Part shown: positions 1-13,500 of the stretch, piece by piece
Layout: every line of letters starts with the position of its first letter
How positions within the stretch are numbered: the stretch's first letter is position 1
Assembly (NCBI RefSeq): GCF_963422355.1
Contig: NC_085090.1
Location: 3,936,512-4,000,511, forward strand
Direction of reading: 5' to 3'
DNA length: 64,000 nt
From: Corticium candelabrum
Taxonomy: Eukaryota > Porifera > Homoscleromorpha > Homosclerophorida > Plakinidae
Translations under genes and position numbers: made by a program
Notes under the pieces: generated by a model
Seen by the model: only the letters and a program-made list of their open reading frames with translations
Told to the model about the DNA's origin: nothing
Databases searched by the model: none

Positions 1-224
1 TCCACCGATCCTAGACAGGATAGCAGCTGATGCTACTGCCACTACGAATTTGTCTCGACTCTCAACTCTTGTTGGCAATGCCAGTAAGGTAATGGAACTG
101 TATATAGACATTCTTTAAACTGATTCCCATTATCTTCTTCAACCGGTCCAAACTCAGTTGTAGGAAGAACAAGCCTCTCTTGATCTTGACTTCCTTTTTT
201 ATTACTTTTGTTGAACTCATTTGA

Positions 225-420
225 TTATTCGTAGACGTGGTTGTTGATCGGGCAGGCGGTGTGCGTGTGCATGTACATGGCAGCAGTTGTTAATAATCCA
301 AGCAGTGAAAGACAGGATGGTGTAGACTTGTTAAGCTGTCCAACATGACATACGAATTTTCTTCGTCCACTGACAAGATCGAGTGATGTCTCAACGACAC
401 TCAGCACAATACTGCTGCAA
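225..420 (-). other. Conserved open frame (copy A; partner at about 53,220-53,421)
   Basis: A minus-strand frame with GRRKFVCHVGQLNKSTP and LSLLGLLTTAA keeps its reading in copy B with mainly substitutions. A neighbouring minus-strand frame at 1-110 (LLALPTRVESRDKFVVAVA) is also conserved, and a decayed relative seems to occur at about 12,260-12,350. These could be exons of an unidentified minus-strand gene, or simply young duplicated DNA. No family was recognised. Confidence 0.25.
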
Positions 421-1571
421 CAAAGTTTCTACTAATTGCCTCTCCACAGAAACAGTAAATCACGGGAAGTGGTAATGGCATTTTGGTTGCTTGCTTTTTC
501 ACCGAGTTGGCATTTTGGGCTGTACACTTCCATCCAGCCATTTTATGATGTTTCATGCGCATGTGCAAAAACCAAAAGCCCGGACAACTGCTAATTTTCA
601 AGACCAAAATTAACAATTAAAATTTTCAAAAAGATTATTACTCGAAAAACAATAGGAGTAGTATGATATAAACCAATCGGCTTGCTAGGTGCTGCACAGA
701 GCTACAACAATATGTCACATGGCTGCCAGGACTGCAAGGTGGTCTGGGTATTCCAGTGCTGTTGCCAGCATTGTAGCCACAGTGAATAAACAAAAGTGTC
801 AGACTGATGCATGCTGAGAATTCTCTACAAGTGGCAGGTCGTCAGAGAATTCTCTCTATTAATAAATCCTGACAACTACATGTGTGGCTAAACCAATTTT
901 CACAAGCTTGTCACAGGATTCCAAGAAGAAAAGAAAAGTTCACACACCCATTAACAAATTAAGGAAGTTAGAGGGACAGTACAAAGAATTGGAGTTGAAA
1001 AGAAAAGATTAGAAATGCAGTGAACTAACACTGAAGCTACATGGGCATAGGCCAAACCCATAATCGAAACCTTACAATTCCAAGCACCACATTCTGCATA
1101 AACTGCCAGGACCAGCTTGCACACAGCACTAACTACTGCCAAAATGAAGAATCCATGACAACCTAGCAGAGGACATGCAAGAGGTCCTCATTATCACATC
1201 ATATTTGACACCTGCTCTCTACACCGCCCACACTCAACCCTCAAAAGTGTTGTAGACTGCAGCACTTCCTCCTCCATCTAGTTGCACATGACCATGACTA
1301 GTCATCACAGGGAAGTACAAAGGCGACAGACCACAGCTAACACCCACACCACCAACACACCATGGTCTAACCTAAACTGTTCTGCGAACTCTAATATGCC
1401 AAGCGGAATACTCTACAGTACACCTAATTAGAGTGAACTTCTATGTAAATTTCAAGTGTCCATGACAGCTGCATAACATAATACTAAGTATGCATCTCGA
1501 CGACCTCACTGCCTAGACTGAATCCATACTGTCTTCGATAGCTTGACTATTTTAGTGCAGGAATGACACCA

Positions 1572-1766
1572 TCAAGCATCGAAATAGACATGACAATCAG
1601 TAGAACACTTATGGATACTTACAGCTCTTGATAGACGAGGTGATTCTGAGACAGTCTTTCTGCATTTGATCAGTTGGGCTTGATAAATATCAATACCAGA
1701 CCTAGAAACAGTAATTGATGAACCTTCATTGCATGTAGGTATTTCAGTACAAATTAGGATAGACAA
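1572..1766 (-). other. Conserved candidate exon (copy A; partner 54,616-54,810)
   Basis: The minus-strand frame reads SGIDIYQAQLIKCRKTVSE and SPRLSRA and ends at a good donor (GAGCT|GTAAGT at about 1,622). The frame is kept in copy B. The upstream acceptor differs between copies (TAG|G against AAG|T), which would shift the frame, so coding status is uncertain. No family was recognised. Confidence 0.3.
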
Positions 1767-2762
1767 ACAGAGAGAGGTGAGTTATTTTGCTCAATGGGAC
1801 CTTTCCAGTCATCTGTAAACCTGCAGTATTGAATGCTATCTACTTGTGCAGTCTGGAAACCATGGGGTTTAGTAATCACAAACACCCCCTAGCCTTGCTT
1901 CATGCTTGTATGGCATCATGCATAGTTACACAATCCTAGCAGTGAAGACTAGAGTCTGATCACTGGTATATAGAGAAGTCACTGCCTAATAAACAATAAG
2001 TGACCATTATTGTGTACTAAGGAATGATCTCTTTCACTAGATACATTCATGGCCATGTGAGTACAGATGCATGTCACTCATTGACCATGCAATCATGTGT
2101 CTAGCATTTCACAACCATTCATCACAACTGACATCCTGTTACAAGGGATGACAATAAGAAGACAGGCCAAAATAAGAAACAATAATATTTCATGCAATTC
2201 TACACTGAATCTAGACACCAAAAATCTGCAATTTCCTAACATACCGAGCAATAGGTGATAACAACACTCCTACAAACAGGACGTTATCTTGGTCCTCCTT
2301 CACGTCTGACAAGAAATGCTATCTCGTATTATCACGCGTTCATTATCTCATCCAAACGCCACACTATCGTCCCGCCCACTCTGATGATCTCTCCCCCTTT
2401 TGCCAACAGCTCCACGCATCATTCCCTATGATTATCACATCAATGAGCGTCGGCGTATGTGACTCTTTCCCATTCGCCTTGCGACGATGTCTCGCCACGC
2501 ACCGACTTTGAGCGGTCGCTCTACGCGGGTGTCGAGTACACGACACCGGAAGTGTTACATAGCTTACACTAAAGAGACGAACAATGACATCCCTGAGCTG
2601 ACAAGTCACGACACCTCGAGGAATGTCAGATTACTTTGCTACTGGAAGTTTGAAGCGCTAATAAGGCGCAAGAACGAGGAATACAACACATGTAACCATA
2701 TGCGACGAACAGTCGACCATAGACTACCGGAAGCTGGTCTTACGCACAAGAACGTTTGCTTC

Positions 2763-3313
2763 CTAGACCTCCCGCACTGAATCAAAGCAACAAACACACG
2801 ACACTAACCTCAGTGCCGCGCTGACGTTTTCGAACGCGGCCTTCGTCAATTCCGGCCGAGGAGAACGACGTGGCTGACGTTTCAGACTAAAGAAACGCGG
2901 TGTGGAGGTGGACGACGAACGAGTCGTCGACGAGTTGGAGAACGACGCGATGAGACTTGGAGAAGAATGATGTAAGTGTCCGGTGCTTCGGAATGGAGCC
3001 TTGTGACCAGCCGCGGTTGAGTATTCGTGCGGTAGAGCACTATTTCGGACATTTTTGAACATGGTGGGACGAGAGAGAGTGACGTGGTTGCACTGGCGAA
3101 GAGTCGGTCGGATGGTGACTGACCTGAAACCAGTGAGGTTGTCAACCGGAAATAGGCATCTCGTACGCGCCTTCTAAATTGATTTAAACGTGCCTTGTAG
3201 CTCCATTGCTGGGCTGCGCAGACGGATTTGTTCGAATCATTTTGCTGTCTCTGTGACCTCGTCAAGAACTGCTGCAGCTTTAGTAGCAGTTGATAGATTA
3301 ATGAAACTTTCAT
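2763..3313 (-). other. Conserved basic and serine-rich open frames (copy A; partner about 55,793-56,340)
   Basis: Two overlapping minus-strand frames persist in both copies. One contains ARLNQFRRRVRDAYFR. The other contains SNSSTTRSSSTSTPRFFSL and ends ENVSAALR at a plausible donor (GAG|GTTAGT, about 2,807). The ATG at 3,311 of the first frame is CTG in copy B. The DNA here is CpG-rich, so a promoter and 5' exon are possible, but no domain is recognisable. Confidence 0.25.
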
Positions 3314-4190
3314 GTTTTAGTAAAATAGTTTATATTTATGGTTGGTAATTTACAAACTCGGAACCAGCGGCTTCATTTTAATTAAAATTTATTAATCTTG
3401 TTCCGGAATAGACAATCGTTAGGGATGATTTCATTTGCTAAAAACCAAAAAATGAACGTGAGACAGGGGCGTAGGAAGCAAAAAGTGACTCGTCCTGCCT
3501 AACGCGCGCTAATTGGAGTGGCAAAGTTGCGCGAGCTAGTAGATGGGTAGGGCGACATCATTTTTGGGTCTGTTAGCCTCGCAGTTCAGTACTTCAAAGG
3601 TATAGAAAGTAATGGTCTGGCTGGACGAGGTGATGCCACAATCACCTATATCACTTATTTGATCGGCTATACCCATAAAACGGAAGTTGATGCCATTGAG
3701 CATCTGGACGGACCAGCTGGACCTCGTCCTAAGCCTATGTGGGACTAATCACGAGTCTACTGCATCTATCCTACATTACTACTAGTAGTCTCGCGTTTCC
3801 AGAAAGTAAGACGCAGCGGAAAGGGGTTTGGCTGCGCGAGAGAACCTCTGTTTTGAGTGTTAGCGCGCGTTAGAGTCAACATCTGCGGAAAGAGTCATCC
3901 GTCTAATATGGTAGCTAGCAAGTCATAGACTTTCTTGCAGTACTTCTCTCCGCGCCCTCGTCATTCCCCGGATTGTCAATCCTCCATGGAGAGAGACTGG
4001 GTCGAGTCTACTAGAGTGTATGTCATGTCACCTTCACGTCTGTTCTCCTTGAAATATCAAGCAGCTGAAAAAGTTGAGGGGCACGAACCCCGTGCAGTGT
4101 CCTCTTTCGGTTTTATGCCGATGATGAATTTGTTGACTGAACATGCAATTAATTAATTAAGAATGTTGGTAATAGTGTGGGTGTGTCTGC

Positions 4191-4890
4191 TCAATCTGAA
4201 TCAATGGAGGGCCAGATGACACACAATTGCACGATGTTTTCATGATTCCCCTCTTCGGCACCTGTCATAGCCCATTCGAGGTAGGTTGCGCCACATCTAC
4301 AACATAAAATCACGATCCTAATGCAAACGTACCTGGCGGCGTGAGACATGGCGGCATTGAATGCTTCAACACCCAAATCGTGACACACGCGCACTATAAA
4401 TACTTAAAATTTGCTTGCAGCATGCACTCACCGTAGTGAGCTCGACGTCGGTGGTTCTGAAATCACGACATAGTTTTACAGTAGATTCGTAGCCTTCTGC
4501 TGCATACGTCATAGCCCGGTCGGTCTCGTGGACACACTAATCGCGACACAGGCGAACTATGGATTCGTGACTCTTACATGCAGCACGCACCATAGCCTTG
4601 ACGACGTCGATAGCCTCCATTCGCTACATAGTTGTAATATATTTTATGACCACCTGCTGCCCAGGATAATGATCGATCGAAATTGGTGCCACCCCAATTA
4701 CGATACAGGCGCTTGATATTTTCTTGACCACCTACAGCCCACAACATAACTAAGTCGAGATACGTAGCTTCCAATTCTCGACATTGACTGACGACTTCCC
4801 TAGGACAACCTTCTGCAGCGCATATCATGACTTCGTCGAGATCGACCTTATTAATTCTCAGACACCCGCACTGTTGACGAAAACAGGTCG
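4191..4890 (-). pseudogene. Ankyrin-repeat pseudogene (copy A)
   Basis: The minus strand reads ankyrin-like units: EVMICAAEGCPREVVSQC, then LVMLWAVGGQENIKRLYRNW, FDRSLSWAAGGH, AMVRAACKSHESIVRLCRD, AMTYAAEGYESTVKLCRD and WAMTGAEEGNHENIVQLC. The repeat style (W-A-A-x-G-G-H-E-N-I-V-x-L-C) resembles the degenerate ankyrins of some invertebrate and giant-virus proteins. The frame is lost after AAGGH by a one-base deletion that copy B does not share. A TAG follows LCRD in both copies. A possible splice donor (ACG|GTGAGT) lies near 4,430. It is probably the decayed end of an ankyrin gene; what its N-terminal part encoded is unknown. Confidence 0.6.
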
Positions 4891-6781
4891 GTCTCCGATT
4901 CGTTCAACTTTATATCATATACTTCTCTCTGTAATTAGCGAAGGCGCGTAGATAGCAGTTCACTAAGGGGGTTGGACCGCATCTCACAATAGAGCCTAAA
5001 ATTGTGCATATTACTCTATTAATTAAAGTTAAAGTTTCTACAATTAGAAAACTTGTTATGACATAAAATTATTGTGTAGATTTGAAAGACATTTGATGAC
5101 AACTACGCAGACTGCTGCTAATTTTTCTACTGCGTACGTTTTGCTCATATATGCCTGACTTTCAAGTATAGCTTAGTTATCTTCGAACCCGATTGGTCTC
5201 ATGAATTTGCTTCTATATTACGTTACCATGCAGTGTGTGAAATTGCAATAAATGGTCATGATTTTGTCTATAGAAGTACTCTACACTTGCCTATTTGACA
5301 AAGCAACAAGCAGACTAAAGCTACGATTATATTTTGCCTTTGAAAAATAGAAGCGAACGTTACACTCGGATCATGATCAAATCTCCGACAGACCTAGTCC
5401 GCTGCTGCCCTAGGACCAAATTGGTGAACAGAAATGATTGCAGATATCCGAGGTAGACGTCGTGCGCTGGTTCAGAATGTCCTCTGTTACAAGTGCGTTA
5501 GCAAAACGATTTATCTCAACAGCTACACCGGTCAGCAAGTGTTTCCAAAAGCGCCATTAATGCGAAGATGTGGGTCTCTCGATAGATGTAAAACACGTTT
5601 TTGGTAAAGACTTTCAGAATGACGTCAATTGAGGATGCCGAGGATTCAATCAAACCCCTCAACCTCCCCCTGACTACGAGCCCGTCGCGTTTCATCTTAC
5701 CTCTTTCTAACTCTAGCCGTTTCAGCGGTCGCTCTTCGTTCTAAGCCCATCTTGGTCCTTGACTTGATCAATTATTCGATCCATATTCTTCGCTTCGACG
5801 CACTCCCTTTGCACACTCAGTTATCTTCCCGCCTGAACCCTTAGACTGTGACGTTTTTGTACGTAAAAAGCTATTTAATTAAAACAAAGAACGGCGGTTG
5901 TTGACTGACTTACCGGAAACGAACGTTAGTTACGAGCGATAGTCGGATTAACTCAAGGAATAAGTGTTTCGGTACAGAGTATCAATGATATACAATACTA
6001 ATGACACGGTCCTTCCTAAAGTTCAAATGCCTTCCTGCGTCTTCTACTCCGTCACTACGCTCTTCCGACACCATGCAGCGCTTCAGAAAAGAGCGGATTC
6101 TTTTCCGTATCTACGCTCTATCGACACCAGCGCCTCCTAACCATCTCCTGGACTTTACTTTACCACATTCAGCACTCCGCCAATTCGCCTAGTGCCAGTA
6201 TCCAGTTAAAACGTCGGTCTTCAGTTAATTTACCTGTCACGTGGCTTCGTCATCTAGGTACCCAATTACAACTCTCCAATGGTCCTTTCCTCTCAAGCTA
6301 TTATGACACTTTGTTTGAACACTTAGATAGCAATATATCAAAATATATCTAAATATATCTTTCTGAGCAAGTTTCGATTTATTTCAATCCTATTTCTACT
6401 TTCTGTAAATATTTTGGCGTAACCGATTAAACAAACAAAGATCTATACAACCGTATGCTTCTGGAAGATGTAGTAATATGAATTGTCATGAATCTATTTA
6501 CTAGAGAAAAAATTATCTTAATCAATAATGATGTTGATCGTTCAAGTAAATAGACTTCTCGTCAATTACAAGTTTGACTGTATTTAGTGCACATATCATT
6601 CTCACTAAAACTACAAAGTGAAAAAGTATATAAACTGTTGGCTAAAATAATGATAAGGTGCAATCGCAAAATCTATCTAGACATCCTTAGAGTTCTCTTG
6701 CACCATGCCAACTAATCCCATCAATTTTAACAAGAACACAAGCAAACGGCAACACACAATCAGAAAAGTAGGAATATCATG
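4891..6781. other. No recognised gene; duplicated 3' flank of the TPR gene
   Basis: This stretch is well conserved with 57,901-59,807. Short open frames such as 6001-6192 (partner 59021-59218) occur in more than one frame, with no consistent codon signal and no domain. It contains AT-rich flank and the likely 3' UTR and polyadenylation region of the TPR gene. Confidence 0.5.
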
Positions 6782-7576
6782 TCAGCCACTTGTATTTTCT
6801 TTCAGCCCTCCAATGTCTCGTTTTAGACACTCACCTAGAAACAAAATAGAAATAAGCGTACTTGTTTAATGAAGACAGAATGTATAACATGGAGAGCGCC
6901 GGATCCAGGAATTTTTGAAAGAGAGGGTTCACCGGTAGCAGTTATTTATAGCATTACTAATTTCCTCTTTTCTAATGAAATTATATAAAATTATTGAACC
7001 ACGCCTATTGGAAAAGAGGGGATTGAAACCACCTGAACCCCCGCTCTGGATCAGACCCTGAATTGTAGCTGACCTTCCCTTATCTTTCTGTGACAATCGG
7101 GAAAAACCATTTTTCGTATCTCAAGACATTTCTCTACATGTAGGCAAGCTTGGTATGTTTCTTTCATGGCAAGGAATAACGTAGCAAGGTAAAAGTGACC
7201 TGCACACATACAATCACATCGACACAAAAAACCAACGACGCAAAGAGATCAACGCACAATCTGCTGTGTAATGACTAGTAGGTAGTTTGTCTTGCAAAAA
7301 CGACAAGGCAGTTTGCAAGTGCGACGTAGACTCTTCAAGTCTTGAGGTCTTGATTTCATACGAACCTAATCGCATCATACCTACATACATTCACATTGCA
7401 ATCAGACGTTTGTAACATACGATGCAAAGTTTGAGAATATATCATCTTACAAATAGCAATAAAGGTACGATTTGGGAAGATGCGCTTTCTTTCCATTTCT
7501 ATGGCTTCCAGACACATCTTTATGGCTTCTTTCCAACATCCTTTCTTGTCATAGTCGAGAGACAATAAATACAAAT
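6782..7576 (-). CDS. Last TPR exons (7451-7576, 7258-7380, 7074-7199) and terminal exon 6782-6834
   Basis: The last TPR-like exons read LYLLSLDYDKKGCWKEA, MMRLGSYEIKTSRLEES and HFYLATLFLAMKETYQA. The 53-nt terminal exon ends in ENTSG then TGA. The same terminal exon, with a matching acceptor (CTAG) and stop, is present in copies B (59808-59860) and C (48140-48195), which supports the end point. The donor after 7,074 is GTCAGC here but GTGAGC and GTGAGA in the other copies, so the last splice may be weaker in this gene. Confidence 0.82.
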
Positions 7577-10500
7577 CTAGATTATAAATACTATTAGCTA
7601 CAATTCAACCGAGGTAACGTAAAAACGAAATGTAAACTAACTTGTAGCAATGTCGACATCTCGAAGAGGCGAGCAATCTTGTTTTAGATGCAATTTTCGA
7701 GCTTTCTTGTGCCACGATATGGCTTCCTCGTAGTTTCCTTGTGATCGATAGCAGTTTCCCACAGTATTCATATCTGTAACATCACAAGATGGAGGCAGCA
7801 GATGGTTGCAAAACATTTTACAGAAGACTTTGTTGTCGACCACAATCTTTAATGCTTATGAGAAATAATTATTATTCAAGTAGTGCATCTTTCAGTATAT
7901 TAATTGTACCGCCCATAAAGTCATAAAGTAGATTGTGAGTACGATTAAATAATCATGCTCGCACATACAGACTTGTATCGATCTCAAGTATTTTTTAGTT
8001 TTAGCTGTGGAACGTAATAATGCAGTACCCTGACCACAAAATCATTGTAGATCGTTAGTTAGCTCTGTAGTGCTGTGTAACCGTTGCAAATGCGCTCTTC
8101 AGACCAAAGTATGAAACTATTGCAAAGCTAAAGCTGCATAATTGGATGTGGGTTGACGAATATATGGCAGCATTGTTATCTTTCAATTAACAATGCACAT
8201 ATTCGGTGCTCACTGTAATCTGAATACGCTTGATTTCCCAGAGGATGCCGTGAAAGCATACGCGTAACATACGTGATCTCACCATATGCATTTCGTGTCA
8301 CGTGTATTCTAGACTACAAATACTGTCTAACGCAATATGTCACTGTAATGTCCAATTCAGACTATAGAAAGACACATACGTTAGGTGTGTTGTCACCGCG
8401 AATAATAACGTCAAAAACGCGGCAGTTACGGAATGTTTGACTTGGTGCAGCTAATTTAATCGCGATAAAATGTGCATATACGCTAATGTAAGCGTGGTAG
8501 TTAAATAAAATAATTATTACAAATATCAACTATCTAAACCTTAATTTAACACTTTGTAATACTAAAGAAAGTAGAAATCATATAACGATATGCAAAAAGA
8601 TAATGTATAATCATACATGATTCGAAAGCATATTGACCGTTAAGCGTATGGCCACATTAGCTAACACAATGACTCGTGTCTTTAAGCATGTTATCAACAC
8701 ATCTTGCTCGAAAATCTTACTTATAATAGTATAGCAAGAGACTGTTGTACTTACAATGTGGCAAAGTAGGATGTGAAGGCGGCAGCGACCCGGTTGCCAT
8801 CTCATACGCTGTGCTTGCGAGTTGCAATGCTTCATCTTTTCTGTCCAGAAGGTCGTACGGCTTGGCAAGGCAATGGAGAACTAAATATATTCAATGACAA
8901 TAAAAATACGTATTTCTGTCTATAATTACTTATTATTTCATACCAGATGCCAATTTTGGATGAGAAGGTGAACAGCACGACCGTATGAGGGTAACTGCCT
9001 TCTCCAGTAAATTTGCACCCTTTTCGAGGTTTCCGCTTTCTTTGAAGCAATAACCAAGATTGATAAGAGCTGAAATGTAAAACAGAAGGTTATCAACTTT
9101 AGGCTTTAGCTGCAGGTTTGCTACATAAAAACAACTATCAACGAATGTCTTCAAACATTTCGCAAAATTTCTTAGAAAACATGCTGTCTTTCGTAGTATC
9201 CTAGCCTAAACTATCTTTCAAATCTATTTCTCTGTTTCAAGGTATCAAACACAGTTAGGAAAGTATATCTCTCATGTCTATAATAAAAGATACGGATTTA
9301 TCAAAAAATGATCACATACTTACATCTAAAGTCGAACATCATTCCTGTCACTCAACATTGTGGTTTATCTCGTAAACTTGAGGACTTTTGCATAAATATT
9401 TATGAGTGTTAAATATCCTGTGAGTACAATTGCTTTTCAATATTCGTTTCCTCTGACTGATTACGCAAATGGTACATAACTGTACGTTGACTTCGCTTGG
9501 ATCACATTGCTCCTGCTTTCAATTTGATCATTTTTATTTGTGAAAGTCAATAATTTAGTGAAAGTTGAGTGCAACCCTTTCTTTTAACTACTATTTCTGA
9601 ATAATCTGATGCTTCCAGAGACTATGTTTCTATATACTTAGATCGATCTGTTTTCAATTAGTACAAGTTGTTTTGATATAGAAATCTAACCAGACGTGTA
9701 CTTCAGAGCATAAACAGAAAGAAATACCATAAGTGTCTTAAGTTGTTACTTTGGTGAACCCACTTAATTGCCAAAGCTCTCCATATATCGCGTTATTCAA
9801 AAATGATTTAGGCATTCGATAATTGGCGTTCAAGGTAACATATTTTTTAGCAAATACAAATTATCAAATGAAATAGAATGCCCACGCGATATTTACAGTA
9901 AAAATGAAGACAGCACGAGCTGTAATTATTCGTTCGATGTATTTAGGATGTTGAAAAGAAAATGGAATAAACTGCGTATATGATGAAAAAAGGTACGCCA
10001 TACTAACTTGTTGCAAGGATGTCGTCTCGCGTAGGCGAAAAAGGTAGTTGTTGCAGCAATTGGTTAGATTTCTCATACCACACGATGGCTTCGTTGCAGT
10101 CTCCTCGAGATTCACAACAATAACCGATACCGTTCGTATCTGTAATACATCACGTTGTTAGCAAAATGGTAAGCAAATCTAAAAAATACAATACACTCTT
10201 GCTATATCACCATGACTGTAAACATTTGCAAAATTTCTAATCTATGTAAAACAGTGAGTAAGCAAAAATGTCTAAGCATTTACGTAATCTGTCATAGGGA
10301 TGTCTCATGTTCAATGTTACGACAACATTTATATCACCAGGACATGCTGGCCATTAAATTCAAAATTATAAGTTTAGCTTTCACAAATAATGCTCATCTC
10401 GGTTGAACGAGCAGAGTACGGACATAAAGTTGAAAACCTAACGGAACAGCTGCAGAGGACACGAATACATTGAGTAGCAGACATCGTCAAATAGCTTCTG

Positions 10501-13500
10501 TGCGTAATCGGGTTCTACAGATCATTATGGTATTAAGAGAATCTAGACAACCGTACTTACACAACGCCAAATCACAATGTGATGACGCTAATGATACACT
10601 TGCAATATCAAACGCTTCTCTTGCCAATTTCATAGCTTCATCTTTTCTGTCAAGAAAGTCGTACGTATAGGAAAGTTGACGTATAGCTAGACGAACATGA
10701 TAATATTACTAAATACGTATTTATAATTATGATTATGCCTCAGTATTTCTTACCATTTGCCAAGGAGGGATGAGAAGATGAGTAGCATGATCGTCTGATT
10801 GTGACTGCCTCCTCCATAAAACTTAAACTTTTCTCAAGTTTTCCACTATCTCTGTAGCAGATACTAAGAGTCATGAGAGCTAACATAGAAAACGTTGACT
10901 TTTAATACCCATATTTCAAATATTTCAACATGTACAATACAAATATTAAAAATCGATGCATCGTTATGTACATACTCGTAGACATGTCCACTAGATTGCA
11001 GTCATCCAATTGCCTTTTCAACAAGAGCGACTCCTCGTATGCCTTTATTGCCTCGTCGTATTTCCCCCCTGCTTCATATGTGCGAGCAAGGTTATGTAGC
11101 GCTAGAACCACAATCAAATTAGTTAGTTTTGTGTAAAGTAATATATTGTACACTCTTTCATTTAAAGACTATTGCCTTTATTGTGATTGCCTTTTCTTTT
11201 ATCGTGTCTCTGTTGATCACTGGTGCTCATTGATCTATAATATGCAATCTTAAGCGTTCCCTTTTGTTGTCATGAAGGAAAAGTATTATAATTCTTAAAA
11301 TACTTGTGACCAGAATGTTTTATTCAATTTTGAAATAAATGTTGCTTGCTAGTTTTGAGATATGAAAATCTATACTTGTTGTGTTCATGGCGAAATTACA
11401 AAACTTTTAAATTTCTTAGCGTAATTAGGAGTGCTATGATGTGTCAATTTTAGATATATTGCTTTTTAACGTAATAAATAATCTAAATCAATTTAAACAC
11501 TTTGCTATTTTCTACACGTTCGTGTACCAGCCTAATGTATAATTCAAATGTTGATTTCGTCTGCTTCCAGCCAAGTCGTAACGCCTCATCTCAGTAATAG
11601 CTGCAATGGCGCAAACCGTTAATATAGTGATAATAGGCTCATTTAAGACAGCAAAGCAAAAAAGCGTGGGTTCATGTTGCCAAATGTCCAAATGTGAGGC
11701 AACATCTTCCATACTCAAGACAAAATATAACTAAGTCTTTGGCATAAATGTTTTTAAACGATGAAATTGAACAACACCGACTGCTAAACTTTATGAAACC
11801 GTACTACATTATGATCATGTACAAACTTTGCTAGAACGTCTTTCTATTAGAGAGACAAACTCACTCGGAAAAGCCTGACATCCTATAGGACGTGTGCCCG
11901 TCTATCCAGCGCACTCAAACATATGAAATTACATAAAAAAGACAATAATAAATATTTATAAGACGTATCACAAAATAATATTTGCACAAAAAAGAACTTT
12001 GGATATTGAAAACGCAGAATAGCACCACGTACTCAAAAATAGAGGTAAGATACATTAATATATGTAACAGATATTAAAGTGATGTACAATAGATGTACAA
12101 AACATATCTGATTATGTAATTGGAGGATGTAAATCCCAATTATAAGTGACAGCGTAAACCCGAATGACAATATTGCAGTTTATAAAGTATGAAGCAAACT
12201 GTGCATCGACTCCAGTATGCACCCCGTCTCGTCTTCTCTACGTAACTCTCGCTGCCGACTGATTCTTCCATCGACTAAGTATATACAAGATATAAGCCAA
12301 TACTACCGCAACTAAGAATCTGTCTCAACTCCTAGTGACAACACAACGGCAAAAGTGGCTAACAGTACGCTACAGAAAGGGCCTTCCCGTCGCACCATCG
12401 GTTTCAGTGGTTTTTGCCGTCATCTCCCACTAGAACCTAAATATGAACCAATTGCAAATCCTAGAAGTTGCAAGAGTAGTTGGAACACTACAGATGCAGA
12501 AACAAGTTGCGAATATTGGACTAGCGCATCAATGGTGAAGTGTGACATTTTAATTACTAAGAAAATGAAATAGAATATATGAGCAGGAGCATACCACAAG
12601 CAATTTCTGCACCAGCTGCTCCACCGGCATATTCTCGTGTCCATTCAATCTGTTTCCTCAACAGCCTCTCTGCATCTTCCAAGTTCTTCATTTCCATGTA
12701 GCAACACCCTAAGCGGCCTAGAGCTGAAACAAGAATGTGATAACTTATCATTGAAAGTAGCACCAAACGACCAAGATATATAATGCAAAATAGAGCGAAG
12801 TAGCTGTTAAACCTGCATGTTTGTGAATTTAACGTATAAAAGGATGCATATTTATATTGTATCATCTAAACTACAGCAATAGCTTCTTAGTGTGACTTAG
12901 ACAAATATAAATAAATTTAATATCACTGTCTGCCTAGTTGCGTTGTTGACCGTACAAAGAGATGCAGATTGTTAAAAATGTGTATCGTCATTTCTAGAAA
13001 ACAAAGTTTATATTCCATTACTATGCTAAACAATGTCACGCGTCACTGTCAGAAAAGCGCTGAGGTAACACAGCAACAAGTAGAGGTGACCATACAAATG
13101 TCCAGACAATACTCGTGATGACACGAAAGTACTCCATATTATAGTTGAACTATATACATAACCGGTAACAAGCGTTCAGTGAAACAAATTTAGTCAAATG
13201 CGACCTATAAACCCTCCTCCTTCTCTATGTTTAGAAATCACCTGTCGCACAATGAGAGCTGATCGCGAACAACTACTTTCCATTGATGATAATATGCCTA
13301 ATACATTGCAATTAATTTTTAATACTATTTTTATTTCACATTGTTGTCTGACTTATCAGAACCGATAGTTAGTCTCTTTCTGTCAACCGTTTGTCACAAA
13401 ACAAAAGACGCTTCGTGAATATTGTCAGGTTGCCGTGGGCAACCGAAATATGAGGTAGACACATACGTTTACATGTTAAAAGAAGGATCCACAGTTGCAA

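Larger units (their letters stand above)
1..10963. repeat. Segmental duplication, copy A (direct repeat of 53,013-64,000)
   Basis: Line-by-line comparison shows that this whole stretch reappears in the same orientation at 53,013-64,000, with frequent substitutions and small indels. Exons and introns both match, for example the start of the window against 53,013 onward, the ankyrin block at 4.2-4.9 kb against 57.2-57.9 kb, and the TPR exons at 6.8-10.9 kb against 59.8-63.9 kb. The left end is cut by the window edge. The copy contains the 3' half of the CARD-NB-ARC-TPR gene, a dead ankyrin gene and several conserved but unidentified open frames. Confidence 0.95.

Noticed and set aside
6001..6192. 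Conserved 60-codon frame shared with 59,021-59,218
   Set aside because: A different frame is equally open in the second copy and neither shows a domain; conservation is explained by the recent duplication.
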